Shown piece by piece: positions 1 to 6,834 of a DNA stretch of 10,083 nucleotides. The position numbers and the translations under genes were made by a program. The notes below the pieces were generated by a model. It searched no databases. It saw only the letters and a program-made list of their open reading frames with translations, and was not told the DNA's origin. Position 1 is the stretch's first letter. Every line of letters begins with the position of its first letter. The DNA is from Euperipatoides rowelli (Eukaryota; Onychophora; Udeonychophora; Euonychophora; Peripatopsidae): NCBI GenBank assembly GCA_003024985.2, contig PXIH01S0008631.1, one strand, 5' to 3'.

Positions 1-329
1 TTGTTTTTAAAAAGCATATTTGCCATTCCGATCCTATCCTCTTGAGAAAGATTTTTATTTTATTTTAAAAAATATATAAATCTATAAAACAAAAGATATA
101 TATACACATACACAGTATATACTGTAAATATATACACACAGTACATATACAATACAAATAACTACAAAAAGTTAAAACAAATTAAAAATGAAAGGAATCA
201 TCAAATATAAAAGTATTTTATAAAGGAAAAGAAAAAATAAAAATTTAAAGCTCAAACAAGTATAAAATAGTTCAAACAAATATAAAATATCCCCCCCCCC
301 CCAAAAAAAAAAAATGAAAAACCCATACA
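1..329 (-). other. LINE 3' UTR (terminus outside window)
   Basis: About 330 AT-rich bases follow the ORF2 stop. They hold a T12G12 block (plus-strand C12A12, 291-314), a TA/TG-rich stretch with the palindrome CAGTATATACTG (113-124), and near the left edge a less AT-rich stretch reading GGATAGGATCGGAATGGC on the element strand. The last stretch is the most likely RT-recognised 3' end of the RNA. No poly(A) or short-repeat tail is visible, because the window starts first. Confidence 0.65.
291..314. repeat. C12A12 homopolymer pair in the LINE 3' UTR
   Basis: Twelve C are followed directly by twelve A on the plus strand, giving T12G12 on the element's sense strand. A similar C13A18 block occurs at 9240-9270. 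Such long C runs are rare in this AT-rich sequence and are prone to length error. Confidence 0.9.
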
Positions 330-497
330 TTAAATATTAATGCTACAGAAATATTCATTTGTAAATAAATAATTGTCTAGATTTTTTTTAAAATAAAAAA
401 GATTTAACTTTGCAAAAAGTGATGCAGGCAAACCATTCCAAAGATCAATTAATCTGTCAGAAATAAAGTTTTTTCTAACATAGACTTTAATCTTTTT
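330..497 (-). pseudogene. LINE ORF2 C-terminal tail, out of frame with the RT
   Basis: This 55-codon segment in a third frame restores the usual end of CR1/L2 ORF2 proteins. It reads F-I-S-D-R-L-I-D-L-W-N-G-L-P-A-S-L, then a Phe/Lys/Leu-rich stretch, and stops at TAA 332-330. The W-N-x-L-P motif after the RT thumb region is a known hallmark of these proteins. The shift from the RT frame falls in the A7 run at 493-499; eight A's would keep the frame. The upstream RT frame instead ends 40-odd bases later at 449. Confidence 0.85.
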
Positions 498-2263
498 TTA
501 AAAACTTTAAAACCATTACCCCTGGTTTTATTCTGTTGTAGACAATATATACCATCAATATTATCAAACAAAACAATTTTTTTAAACATAAATATAATGT
601 TATTCTTAATTTTCCTTTGAATAGGGGACATAATTCCTAAGGAAATAAGTCGTTGATCAAAGGATCTATTTTTTAGTTTTTTAAATTTTCTTTTAGTAAA
701 TTTTTTTAAAAGGTTATTTATAATTTTTTTAGATTTTTTAGTAATGGTAGTATAAATATTGGAACAATAATCACCTAAAGGTTGAATAAATCCAACATAA
801 ACTTTCTTAAACATTCCGTAACTTATAAATTTAAATTTATTGTTTAACATCGCAAACTTTTTATTGAAACTATTTTTTATGTATTGGGCATGGGCATCAA
901 ATTTAAGATTTTTATCTATCCATAGCCCAAGATCTTTATGCTTGTCAACAAATTTTAGTTTAGAACCATTCAAAAAATAATCATGTTTAATTCTCCCTTT
1001 ACCTATTGTTAATACACATGTTTTATCTGAATTTAATACCATTTCATTGTCTATTGCCCAGTTATTAATACTAATAATATCAGTCTGCAATGTTTCAACA
1101 TCTTTTAAATCATCAATAACTCCATAAATCTTAAGATCATCTGCATACATTACCATTTCACTTTTTATAACCTTATTTAAATCACATATATACAGATTAA
1201 AAAGAGACGCCGCTAAAACAGAACCTTGAGGAACTCCTCTCAAAACCAAATGTTTATTCGAAAAACCATTTCCTAATTTAACCATAACAAGTCTATTTGA
1301 GAGAAATTCCCCAACCCATCTAATTAGATATGGATCCAACAATAAATTTTCCATTTTTTGCAACAGAATCTCATGTGAGACCCTATCAAAAGCAGAACTC
1401 ATATCAAAGAAGACAATATCAAAAGCTTTACTAATTTCAACCCAATTAGACCAAACATTTAAAGCTGCTAAAAGATTGGATTCACATGATCTTCCAGCAC
1501 GGTAACCATGTAATTCACTGCCAAATAAGTTTTTATCATCAATATTTTTACATAGCCTTTTTAACATAACTTTTTCAGCTATCTTAGCTGAAGAACATGT
1601 CAAAGTGATAGGCCTATAATTATCAGCAATATCTCTTTTCCCATTTTTATACAAAGGTCTTATATATCCCTCCTTCCAAATGCTAGGAAATATATTAAAT
1701 TTAATTGTTCCATTAATAATTTTTGATAATGATTTAGAAAAAAAAATAAAACAATTTTTTATAAAAATATTGGGAATCAAATCTGGACCAACAGTATTTG
1801 AATTTTTTAAGGAACTAATAATTTCAAAAACTTCTTTTTCATTAGTAAGATCAGTAAATGTAGTTTCCCTGAATAACACTTTAACATCAGATAAATCATT
1901 TTTTAAATTTGATACATAGTTAAACCTTAGGAAGAAATCAATAAAAAGATTTGCAATATCAACCTTATCGGAAATGCAAACATTATTAACCATTAAATGA
2001 TCTATATCTTTCTTTTCACTATTTTTATTCATTACATTATATAACTTATTAATATCACCTTTACATTCATTTATTAAATTTCTTTCAAATCTGATTCTGC
2101 TCTTCCTAATTTCTTCATTATAGGCATTTCTTGCATTTTTATACAATTTTAAATCTATAGATGATCTTGTACTTTTAAATGTTTTAAATGCACTATTTTT
2201 TCTGCTTTTAAACTTTTTAAGATTTAAATTAAACCATTTTGGTAGACTTTTTTTTAAATTTCT
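449..2263 (-). CDS. LINE ORF2, central part: reverse transcriptase
   Basis: Read from the frame break near 2263, this segment starts with the linker L-P-K-W-F-N and a Lys-rich region, then the RT. Motifs in order: V-G-P-D-L-I-P, W-K-E-G-Y-I-R-P-L-Y-K-N-G, N-Y-R-P-I-T-L, H-G-Y-R-A-G-R-S, F-F-D-M-S-S-A-F-D (motif A, catalytic Asp near 1405), G-V-P-Q-G-S-V-L (motif B), Y-A-D-D (motif C, 1147-1136), and N-S-D-K-T (motif D). The thumb-like downstream region has the F-D-Q-R-L-I-S-L pattern usual in CR1/L2 proteins. No RNase H domain follows. Catalytic Asp residues are intact. The frame terminates at TAA 451-449 after a one-base change in an A7 tract (493-499), cutting off the conserved tail. The first in-frame UUG at 2146 is not a credible start. 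This part belongs to one ORF2 of roughly 950 residues, a normal length for the group. Confidence 0.93.
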   Translation of the reverse strand, partial: RNLKKSLPKWFNLNLKKFKSRKNSAFKTFKSTRSSIDLKLYKNARNAYNEEIRKSRIRFERNLINECKGDINKLYNVMNKNSEKKDIDHLMVNNVCISDKVDIANLFIDFFLRFNYVSNLKNDLSDVKVLFRETTFTDLTNEKEVFEIISSLKNSNTVGPDLIPNIFIKNCFIFFSKSLSKIINGTIKFNIFPSIWKEGYIRPLYKNGKRDIADNYRPITLTCSSAKIAEKVMLKRLCKNIDDKNLFGSELHGYRAGRSCESNLLAALNVWSNWVEISKAFDIVFFDMSSAFDRVSHEILLQKMENLLLDPYLIRWVGEFLSNRLVMVKLGNGFSNKHLVLRGVPQGSVLAASLFNLYICDLNKVIKSEMVMYADDLKIYGVIDDLKDVETLQTDIISINNWAIDNEMVLNSDKTCVLTIGKGRIKHDYFLNGSKLKFVDKHKDLGLWIDKNLKFDAHAQYIKNSFNKKFAMLNNKFKFISYGMFKKVYVGFIQPLGDYCSNIYTTITKKSKKIINNLLKKFTKRKFKKLKNRSFDQRLISLGIMSPIQRKIKNNIIFMFKKIVLFDNIDGIYCLQQNKTRGNGFKVFKKRLKSMLEKTLFLTD

Positions 2264-3186
2264 TTTGGAACTAAAGAATTTTTTTTTATCACTTCTGAAT
2301 GAATCACAGAATTAATGAATGAGAGCCAATAATCAAAATCAGAAAAAAAAATTTCTTTTATATTAAATAGATCATTAATATTTAATTCTTCTAAACTATT
2401 TCTTATAATTTGGTAATCAGAATTTTTATAATCAAAAAATTCAACTAAATCATCATCAACAATAAAATCGTCATATTTAACATTTATTTCTAATACCAAA
2501 TGATCACTTAATCCAAAAGGATTATTTAAATTAATATTATTAATAAACTTTAAATCATTTGTAAATACCAAATCTAACAAGGAGTAACTATCATTTCTAA
2601 ATCGTGTAAAATCATAAACCATTTGGGTAAATTCACCTGTTAGCAAATCAAAAAATTTAGAACCAAAATGATCAATAGGATAATTAACTAAAAGATCTTT
2701 CCAATTAATACCTGGCAAATTAAAATCACCTACAATCATGCATGAATCAAATTGAGTTCTATGAGAATTAAAATAGTTTATTCCAATATTTAAATCTTCA
2801 AGAATGTTATCATTTTGAGTAGAATCACAGTTAGGAGGCCTATAATACAAACCTAGAAAAACTCTATAACTACCCAACATAAAATTAAACCAAATAGATT
2901 CACAATCATTATTTAAGTCAACAACATTAACCACAATATGATTATCTATGTAAACAAGAATGCCACCTCCCTTACATTTCTTTCTATCTCGTCTCAAACA
3001 ATAATAGCCACTTATCTCAATCCGTTCATCATTAACATTCTCATTCAGCCAAGTTTCAACAATCAAAAGCATTTTAGGCTTTATATTACAAAGATAAATA
3101 GTAATTTCATCAAGTTTACCTAAAATGGCATTAACATTTGTGAATGTCAAAAGATTAACATCTTTATATTGGACATTTCTTAGTTG
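2254..3186 (-). CDS. LINE ORF2, N-terminal part: APE-type (EEP) endonuclease
   Basis: This frame is open from directly after the UAG to a TAA at 2256-2254, giving 310 residues. It is the endonuclease/exonuclease/phosphatase-fold nuclease that nicks the target DNA for target-primed reverse transcription. The motifs appear in family order: T-N-V-N-A-I-L-G-K-L-D-E (first catalytic Asn, near 3138), V-E-T-W-L (metal-binding Glu), K-G-G-G-I-L-V-Y, Y-Y-R-P-P, I-V-G-D-F-N-L-P (Asp and Asn near 2727-2719), L-L-D-L-V-F-T-N and L-S-D-H-L-V-L-E (Asp-His pair near 2505-2500). No catalytic position is missing. There is no AUG ahead of the first motif; a UUG exists at 3150. That suggests entry from ORF1 rather than independent initiation. 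The C-terminus ends early because of a one-base loss; the RT continues in another frame a few bases on. Confidence 0.9.
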   Translation of the reverse strand, partial: QLRNVQYKDVNLLTFTNVNAILGKLDEITIYLCNIKPKMLLIVETWLNENVNDERIEISGYYCLRRDRKKCKGGGILVYIDNHIVVNVVDLNNDCESIWFNFMLGSYRVFLGLYYRPPNCDSTQNDNILEDLNIGINYFNSHRTQFDSCMIVGDFNLPGINWKDLLVNYPIDHFGSKFFDLLTGEFTQMVYDFTRFRNDSYSLLDLVFTNDLKFINNINLNNPFGLSDHLVLEINVKYDDFIVDDDLVEFFDYKNSDYQIIRNSLEELNINDLFNIKEIFFSDFDYWLSFINSVIHSEVIKKNSLVPKEI

Positions 3187-3189
3187 CTA
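3181..3189 (-). promoter_or_regulatory. Candidate stop-codon readthrough site (UAG CAA CUA) joining ORF1 and ORF2
   Basis: On the element strand the esterase-like frame ends ...GGT TCA TAG CAA CTA AGA. The nine bases TAG CAA CTA match the tobamovirus-type readthrough consensus UAG-CAR-YYA exactly. The frame after the stop is open and becomes ORF2. It has no in-frame AUG until codon M of P-K-M (about 3072-3070), which is past the endonuclease's first catalytic Asn. A single nonsense change from CAG (Gln) is the main alternative. Confidence 0.55.
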
Positions 3190-3843
3190 TGAACCACTAA
3201 CACAATTAGTTTTCTTAATATCAACATTATAATAACCATCAATATTTTCCAACAGAAGAGAATTCTTTGACAATTCAGTGGAATAATGAATTACTTGTTC
3301 TTTTATAAGATTTAAAGCACTATTTTTTCCTTTAGAATTAAGATAAATTCCACTATCAATAAAATTAATTTTAGACAGAGAGCCAAGATCAAAAAGTCTG
3401 ATATTACTATTGCACTCAAAAATTTTTTTTCTAATACTATCATTTAAAGACTTAAGCTGAGATCTAGCATGTCTAGAGTATTTAAGATTTAATTTATAAG
3501 GGAGAGAAGCAAACAATAGCATACCATTTTTTAGAAAGGAAATTGATAAATTCAAAGCTGCAATAATATTAAAGAGTTTAATATCATTATTTCCACCAAC
3601 AACTATCATGATATCACCCTCTCTAAACTTGCTAAGGATGTCCTCTATATCATGAATAATATCAAAAATCATACCCCCTGAAAAAATTGTTGAAGAAATA
3701 TCAAAACTTTCTTTAAATTTATCTTTAAGTACAGAAAAAAAATTACTCATAACATCATCTCCTACAAGTACCATTTTACCTTTGTATCTAATAGGAATAT
3801 TAGAATTAAAATCTCTAGAAAATTTAAGTTTTTTTTTTTTTTT
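3187..3843 (-). CDS. LINE ORF1, C-terminal part: SGNH/esterase-like domain with altered catalytic residues
   Basis: This frame continues ORF1 after the A16 tract and ends at UAG 3189-3187, giving about 218 residues. It is recognised as an SGNH-hydrolase-like domain by block order: V-L-V-G-D-D-V (block I) at 3768-3748, I-F-S-G-G (block II), V-V-G-G-N-N-D (block III), a L-L-F-A-S-L-P strand, and F-I-D-S-G-I-Y-L-N-S-K-G (block V). CR1-like ORF1 esterases usually show GDS in block I and D-x-x-H-L-N-x-x-G in block V. Here the nucleophile position is Asp (codon 3756-3754) and the His position is Tyr (codon 3345-3343). The fold is probably kept but hydrolysis is doubtful. The frame before the A tract is open to about 3930 but there only shadows the PHD-frame coding. 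Downstream it runs straight, in the same frame, through UAG into the endonuclease. Confidence 0.8.
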   Translation of the reverse strand, partial: KKKKKLKFSRDFNSNIPIRYKGKMVLVGDDVMSNFFSVLKDKFKESFDISSTIFSGGMIFDIIHDIEDILSKFREGDIMIVVGGNNDIKLFNIIAALNLSISFLKNGMLLFASLPYKLNLKYSRHARSQLKSLNDSIRKKIFECNSNIRLFDLGSLSKINFIDSGIYLNSKGKNSALNLIKEQVIHYSTELSKNSLLLENIDGYYNVDIKKTNCVSGS

Positions 3844-5557
3844 TAATTTGTTGATAAGAATTATCATTATTATCAAATCTATCACATGATAAATCTTTAA
3901 TTTTACATTTTGAAAATTTAGTAGAATCAACCATTTTACAATTTAGCTTCATTTCAGAAAATATATTATCATTATCAAAAGTAGCATCACCAGTATCAGA
4001 AGACAACTTAACTTGAGAATCAATTTCATCAACCCTTTGAGAAGACAATACACAATTAGGATTAACCAGTGAAACAGATTTATGAGCAGACCGCAAAAGA
4101 GGAACAATATGATTGTCATCAAAACATTCACTATAACATTTGGCTCTTTCAACATCAATTACTTCATCAAAAACAATATTACTAGCATTTGGTATAATTA
4201 AATCGACATTCTGTGCAGTTTTCTCATTTAAATAACAATTTTTACAATTAAAACTATTTACATTTAGTTGTTTTTTAGAACAAAACACACTATCAATATT
4301 CTTTACTTTTTCATTAATTTCTAATACCATATTTTCTAATCTCAAAAATTCAGAACTATAATTTTCACACCCCACATGTTTGTCATGATTACAATCCCGA
4401 ACATCTACAGCATAAGAATCTAGTTTTACATCAAGATTACAAATCTTTTCAGATAACTTTTCTAATCTAAGATCTAAAATATTACTAATCGAGTTTAAGT
4501 CACAAAGTTTCTTATCAACATTAATAAGATTAAGTCTTCCATCAAGCATAATTCTTTCCATCGCAATTCTATCTTTAATTCCATCTCTAATAGAATTAGA
4601 AGAAACTCCCAATAAAGAAACATCAATCCCAGTCTCAATAGAAAGACAATCAGCTCTATAAACTGTAGTGTTATCTTCCATTGCATTCAAACCATCACAG
4701 CTACACTTATTATCTTTTAAGGGCAGATCATCTGTTTGAGTACATTTGTTAGATGAAGAATAGCTAGTCTTAGTGGATACAGATCGACACACTATAGATT
4801 CCATTTCAACCCCAGAGCTTTCACAATCCATCATAGTAGTTATCTCCTCTCCATCCAAATTCAAGCCACAATCTACACCAGATAGAGATCCATTACTGTC
4901 TAATTTCTTGGTGTTCATCAAAAACTCATTTTTTGTTAAATCCCTCATATATCTTCGCAATATTATCATATCATAATCCTCTAGTGCAAAAGTTGACAAA
5001 AACTTATTTTTGTCTAAGCGGCAAAGCATTCTCATAATCTGTCCTTTGTCATTCATCTCTTCTGAGCAATATTTTATAGCATTCAAAAGTCGACACATAT
5101 AGTTACTTTTACAAATTATATTAAAAAACCACAAAAAAAACGCCAAAAATATATTTAGGATGGAGTCTAGTAAGAAATATCTCAACAATTCATGACTATA
5201 TATACATTTGCCTTCATAGAGGATATCTTTAACAACAAGCTCCGGCAATCTAGACTCAGGTAACTTAAAAAAATTAGGAAACATATCCTTTAGAACAAAG
5301 CCATCAAAATCATCACTATCATCTATAGTAAGTTCTGACAACGGTATCAATAGATCTAAATCAGAATCTGTTCCAGTATTGTTAAAAGATGTATTTTTGC
5401 AAACGAGGCAAATCCAATAATCTTCTTTTTCAGGCAAGGCTGTAGGGCTAATTTGACCACATCGAAAATGAATCCATTTTCTACACTGATCACATCTAAT
5501 ACCATTTTGCAAATATCTTCTGCAGATTTTACACTTACTTGACTTTTTCCTTGCCAT
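3824..5557 (-). CDS. LINE ORF1, N-terminal part: PHD-finger RNA-binding/assembly protein, frameshifted at its end
   Basis: The first AUG is at 5557 with G at -3 and +4, and a stop lies in frame upstream. The product is 577 residues, beginning MARKK. A C4HC3 PHD finger is at residues 9-53 (C9, C12, C22, C25, H30, C33, C50, C53, plus a Trp before the last pair). An acidic region follows, then a TM-like hydrophobic stretch at about 128-149. A KCTQTDD motif is at 271-277. A Leu/Ile-rich, probably coiled-coil region (about 324-425) could mediate oligomerisation, as in other LINE ORF1 proteins. A Cys-rich patch is at 438-441. The frame ends in a lysine run encoded by A16 and a TAA just after it. 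One base fewer (or two more) in that tract would lead into the esterase-like segment, so this is the first half of a larger ORF1. ORF1 proteins coat element RNA. The PHD could contact chromatin, but that is inference. Confidence 0.85.
   Translation of the reverse strand: MARKKSSKCKICRRYLQNGIRCDQCRKWIHFRCGQISPTALPEKEDYWICLVCKNTSFNNTGTDSDLDLLIPLSELTIDDSDDFDGFVLKDMFPNFFKLPESRLPELVVKDILYEGKCIYSHELLRYFLLDSILNIFLAFFLWFFNIICKSNYMCRLLNAIKYCSEEMNDKGQIMRMLCRLDKNKFLSTFALEDYDMIILRRYMRDLTKNEFLMNTKKLDSNGSLSGVDCGLNLDGEEITTMMDCESSGVEMESIVCRSVSTKTSYSSSNKCTQTDDLPLKDNKCSCDGLNAMEDNTTVYRADCLSIETGIDVSLLGVSSNSIRDGIKDRIAMERIMLDGRLNLINVDKKLCDLNSISNILDLRLEKLSEKICNLDVKLDSYAVDVRDCNHDKHVGCENYSSEFLRLENMVLEINEKVKNIDSVFCSKKQLNVNSFNCKNCYLNEKTAQNVDLIIPNASNIVFDEVIDVERAKCYSECFDDNHIVPLLRSAHKSVSLVNPNCVLSSQRVDEIDSQVKLSSDTGDATFDNDNIFSEMKLNCKMVDSTKFSKCKIKDLSCDRFDNNDNSYQQIKKKKKT
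3829..3844 (-). repeat. A16 homopolymer inside ORF1 (T16 on plus strand), site of frame change
   Basis: An unbroken run of 16 A on the coding strand encodes a lysine tract. The upstream PHD frame hits TAA at 3826-3824, just past the run. The downstream esterase-like frame enters cleanly as K-K-K-K-K-L-K-F. The two differ by one base of tract length. This may be an ordinary homopolymer slip, a sequencing or assembly error, or a polymerase/ribosome slippage site. Confidence 0.85.
4727..4747 (-). other. Candidate dynein light chain LC8 (DYNLL) binding motif in ORF1
   Basis: The codons read K-C-T-Q-T-D-D. This fits the LC8-binding consensus (K/R)-x-T-Q-T, here followed by two acidic residues and set in a Ser/Thr-rich, probably disordered stretch. 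A weaker relative, V-S-T-K-T-S, lies about eight residues upstream. LC8 dimerises disordered partners, so the motif could help ORF1 oligomerise or attach to motor complexes. Only the motif match is seen; binding is inference. Confidence 0.45.
5399..5533 (-). other. PHD zinc finger within ORF1
   Basis: The eight zinc ligands have the spacing C-x2-C-x9-C-x2-C-x4-H-x2-C-x16-C-x2-C, a complete C4HC3 PHD pattern, with a conserved Trp two residues before the seventh ligand. No ligand is missing. PHD fingers often read histone H3 tails. Whether this one does cannot be seen from sequence. Confidence 0.88.
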
Positions 5558-5880
5558 CTCAACTGATGACAACTTTAATCAGTTGAAAATTTAGTCGAAA
5601 ATTAGACGGTGAAAAGAGGTAGCTAGTCTAATTCCAACGTTATGTAGCAATTGTTTCCAACGTTACTGTCTAGGCCCCATAAATAAATAGGCTACTTCAT
5701 GAACTGAACCGCTTACGTTTTCCAGAATAATGGCTCTACGTATACATTAGTGAAATAGCTAAAAGCTACCGTAAAAACGCAAGCAATTTATGCCTAGCTA
5801 AGCCAGATTAATTAAGCAAGCTCTTGGAAAAGCTAACAAGATAGCGACAGACATCTTGTCTTTCAATCTCACTTTCGACA
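5558..5880 (-). other. LINE 5' UTR, probably containing the internal promoter
   Basis: About 320 bases upstream of the ORF1 AUG are less AT-rich than either side. They hold no long ORF. On the plus strand TTCCAACGTT occurs twice (5632-5641, 5655-5664), 23 bases apart, a possible factor-binding repeat. Upstream AUGs are present: an 18-codon uORF (5854-5798, minus) and a minimal AUG-AAG-UAG (5700-5692, minus). LINEs usually carry internal promoters in this position, but no specific promoter element is recognised. Confidence 0.5.
5560..5585 (-). promoter_or_regulatory. Perfect hairpin two bases before the ORF1 start codon
   Basis: CAACTGAT (5560-5567) and ATCAGTTG (5578-5585) form an 8-bp inverted repeat with a 10-base loop. 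In the RNA the stem ends two bases before the AUG at 5557. It could slow or steer initiation at ORF1. It may also be chance, since 8-bp stems occur at random. Confidence 0.4.
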
Positions 5881-6720
5881 ACACTGATTCTTTTCTATTT
5901 TTACCTTTTTTTTAAACACAGTATACTTTTTAAATAAAATGTCGTATTCTTCCATTAATTAGACTTTTTAAAAAGAAATNTATGTATTTAATTTTTAGAT
6001 AAACTTTATTATACTGATGTTATTGGTGAAGATCATTAAACATTAAAATTAATCATTTTTTTCAGGAGCCATGGCCCCAGGTTCCTTGAATTCATACACC
6101 CCTGATTATTAATAATAAATAGCCTGCTTACATAATTGTTCCACATTTAAAAATTATTACACCCCAGAAAACAACTGTTAATTAAGCTGATGATCTTAAT
6201 CGTTTTTGGTGGCAAAATATATCTCTGCATGATATAAATGTTTAGCGTAGGATTTCTGAAATTAAAAGTTATTTTAAACTCTGTAACTTAGTTCTAGTTT
6301 TAAGGTACAAATTTATGCTTCTTCCAGAAGGATACCAGATTATCACTTTGATAATACTTATCCAGGTAATTAAATATTAACAATGATCCTACATTTTTTT
6401 CTTGAATTGAATCTACGTTTAACCTAACTTTCAGCGGTTTGATATTATAAGAAAAACAAATAATTTATTGACTTGTTCTATTTACAGTTAATGTTGACGG
6501 GTTACGGTCATTCACTAATCCACAAAATATCCTGCTAAATAGCTCAGTATATACTGTATTATATATTTTACAAAGATAAATTAAAAAAAAACAATATTGT
6601 TGAGTAGCCTACAGCTTTCTGTTTTATTCTTTATAATATTTTTTTTATTTTCAGCAAATTTCTAGAATGAATGATATTTTGCATTAGTTTAAAGGTCAAA
6701 TGTAATAAAAAAAAAATATT
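5881..6720. other. AT-rich intergenic DNA, no gene seen
   Basis: Both strands are full of stops and no motif of a known gene or transposon is recognised. It contains one isolated N at 5980 and a second copy of the CAGTATATACTG palindrome (6545-6556) also present in the LINE 3' UTR. Confidence 0.6.
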
Positions 6721-6723
6721 GCA

Positions 6724-6834
6724 TTGGCACCAAATGGCACCAGAGACCTCTAAAACTTTAAAAAAAAAGAGTAAATTGTCCTTGGCACCGGGTAAGATTT
6801 TTGGTGCCAAACAAATTCTAAATTTTGGCACCAA
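6724..6834. repeat. GGCACC/GGTGCC inverted-repeat cluster
   Basis: TTGGCACC or ATGGCACC occurs at 6724-6731, 6735-6742, 6782-6789 and 6825-6832, and its complement GGTGCCAA at 6803-6810. The 6803 arm can pair with 6782-6789 (8 bp, 13-base loop) or with 6824-6832 (9 bp, 12-base loop), so two mutually exclusive hairpins are possible. It may be the remnant of a small non-autonomous transposon. No target duplication is clear. Confidence 0.5.

Larger units (their letters stand above)
1..5880 (-). mobile_element. CR1/L2-like non-LTR retrotransposon, near full length, 3' end cut by window
   Basis: This is one LINE read on the minus strand. In order it has a 5' UTR, ORF1 (PHD finger, coiled-coil-like region, SGNH-like domain), ORF2 (APE-type endonuclease, reverse transcriptase, C-terminal WNGLP motif) and an AT-rich 3' UTR. 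A PHD finger plus an esterase in ORF1 is an established arrangement in CR1-like elements, and the lack of RNase H after the RT fits the CR1/L2/jockey group. Such elements insert by target-primed reverse transcription: the endonuclease nicks the target and the RT copies the RNA from the nick. Three one-base frame breaks and one in-frame UAG interrupt the coding part. The 5' limit near 5880 is an estimate, because base composition becomes more AT-rich beyond it and no target-site duplication can be identified. The 3' terminus lies left of base 1. Confidence 0.9.

Noticed and set aside
113-124. CAGTATATACTG palindrome, repeated at 6545-6556, as a transposon end or operator
   Set aside because: Only the 12-base palindrome is shared; flanks differ, and TA-rich palindromes are common in such AT-rich DNA.
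1680-1919. Plus-strand open frame of 79 codons
   Set aside because: Lies antisense to the RT coding region and shows no motif; a shadow of the real gene.
2248-2270. Programmed -1 frameshift between endonuclease and RT
   Set aside because: The zero-frame codons GTT CCA AAA GAA do not form an X XXY YYZ slippery heptamer, and no strong downstream structure is evident. A one-base deletion is simpler.
2938-3123. Plus-strand open frame of 61 codons
   Set aside because: Antisense shadow of the endonuclease.
3187-3189. Alternative genetic code in which UAG means Gln
   Set aside because: The element type (PHD/esterase CR1-like LINE) points to a metazoan with the standard code. One UAG at an ORF junction is not evidence for reassignment.
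4773-4976. Plus-strand open frame of 67 codons, and small minus-strand frames at 3949-4158, 4495-4686 and 5356-5562
   Set aside because: All overlap the ORF1 coding region in other frames; low-complexity hydrophobic products with no motif.
5558-5572. UUG at 5572 as the ORF1 start
   Set aside because: The AUG at 5557 has a good eukaryotic context and begins just before the PHD finger; nothing favours a UUG start.
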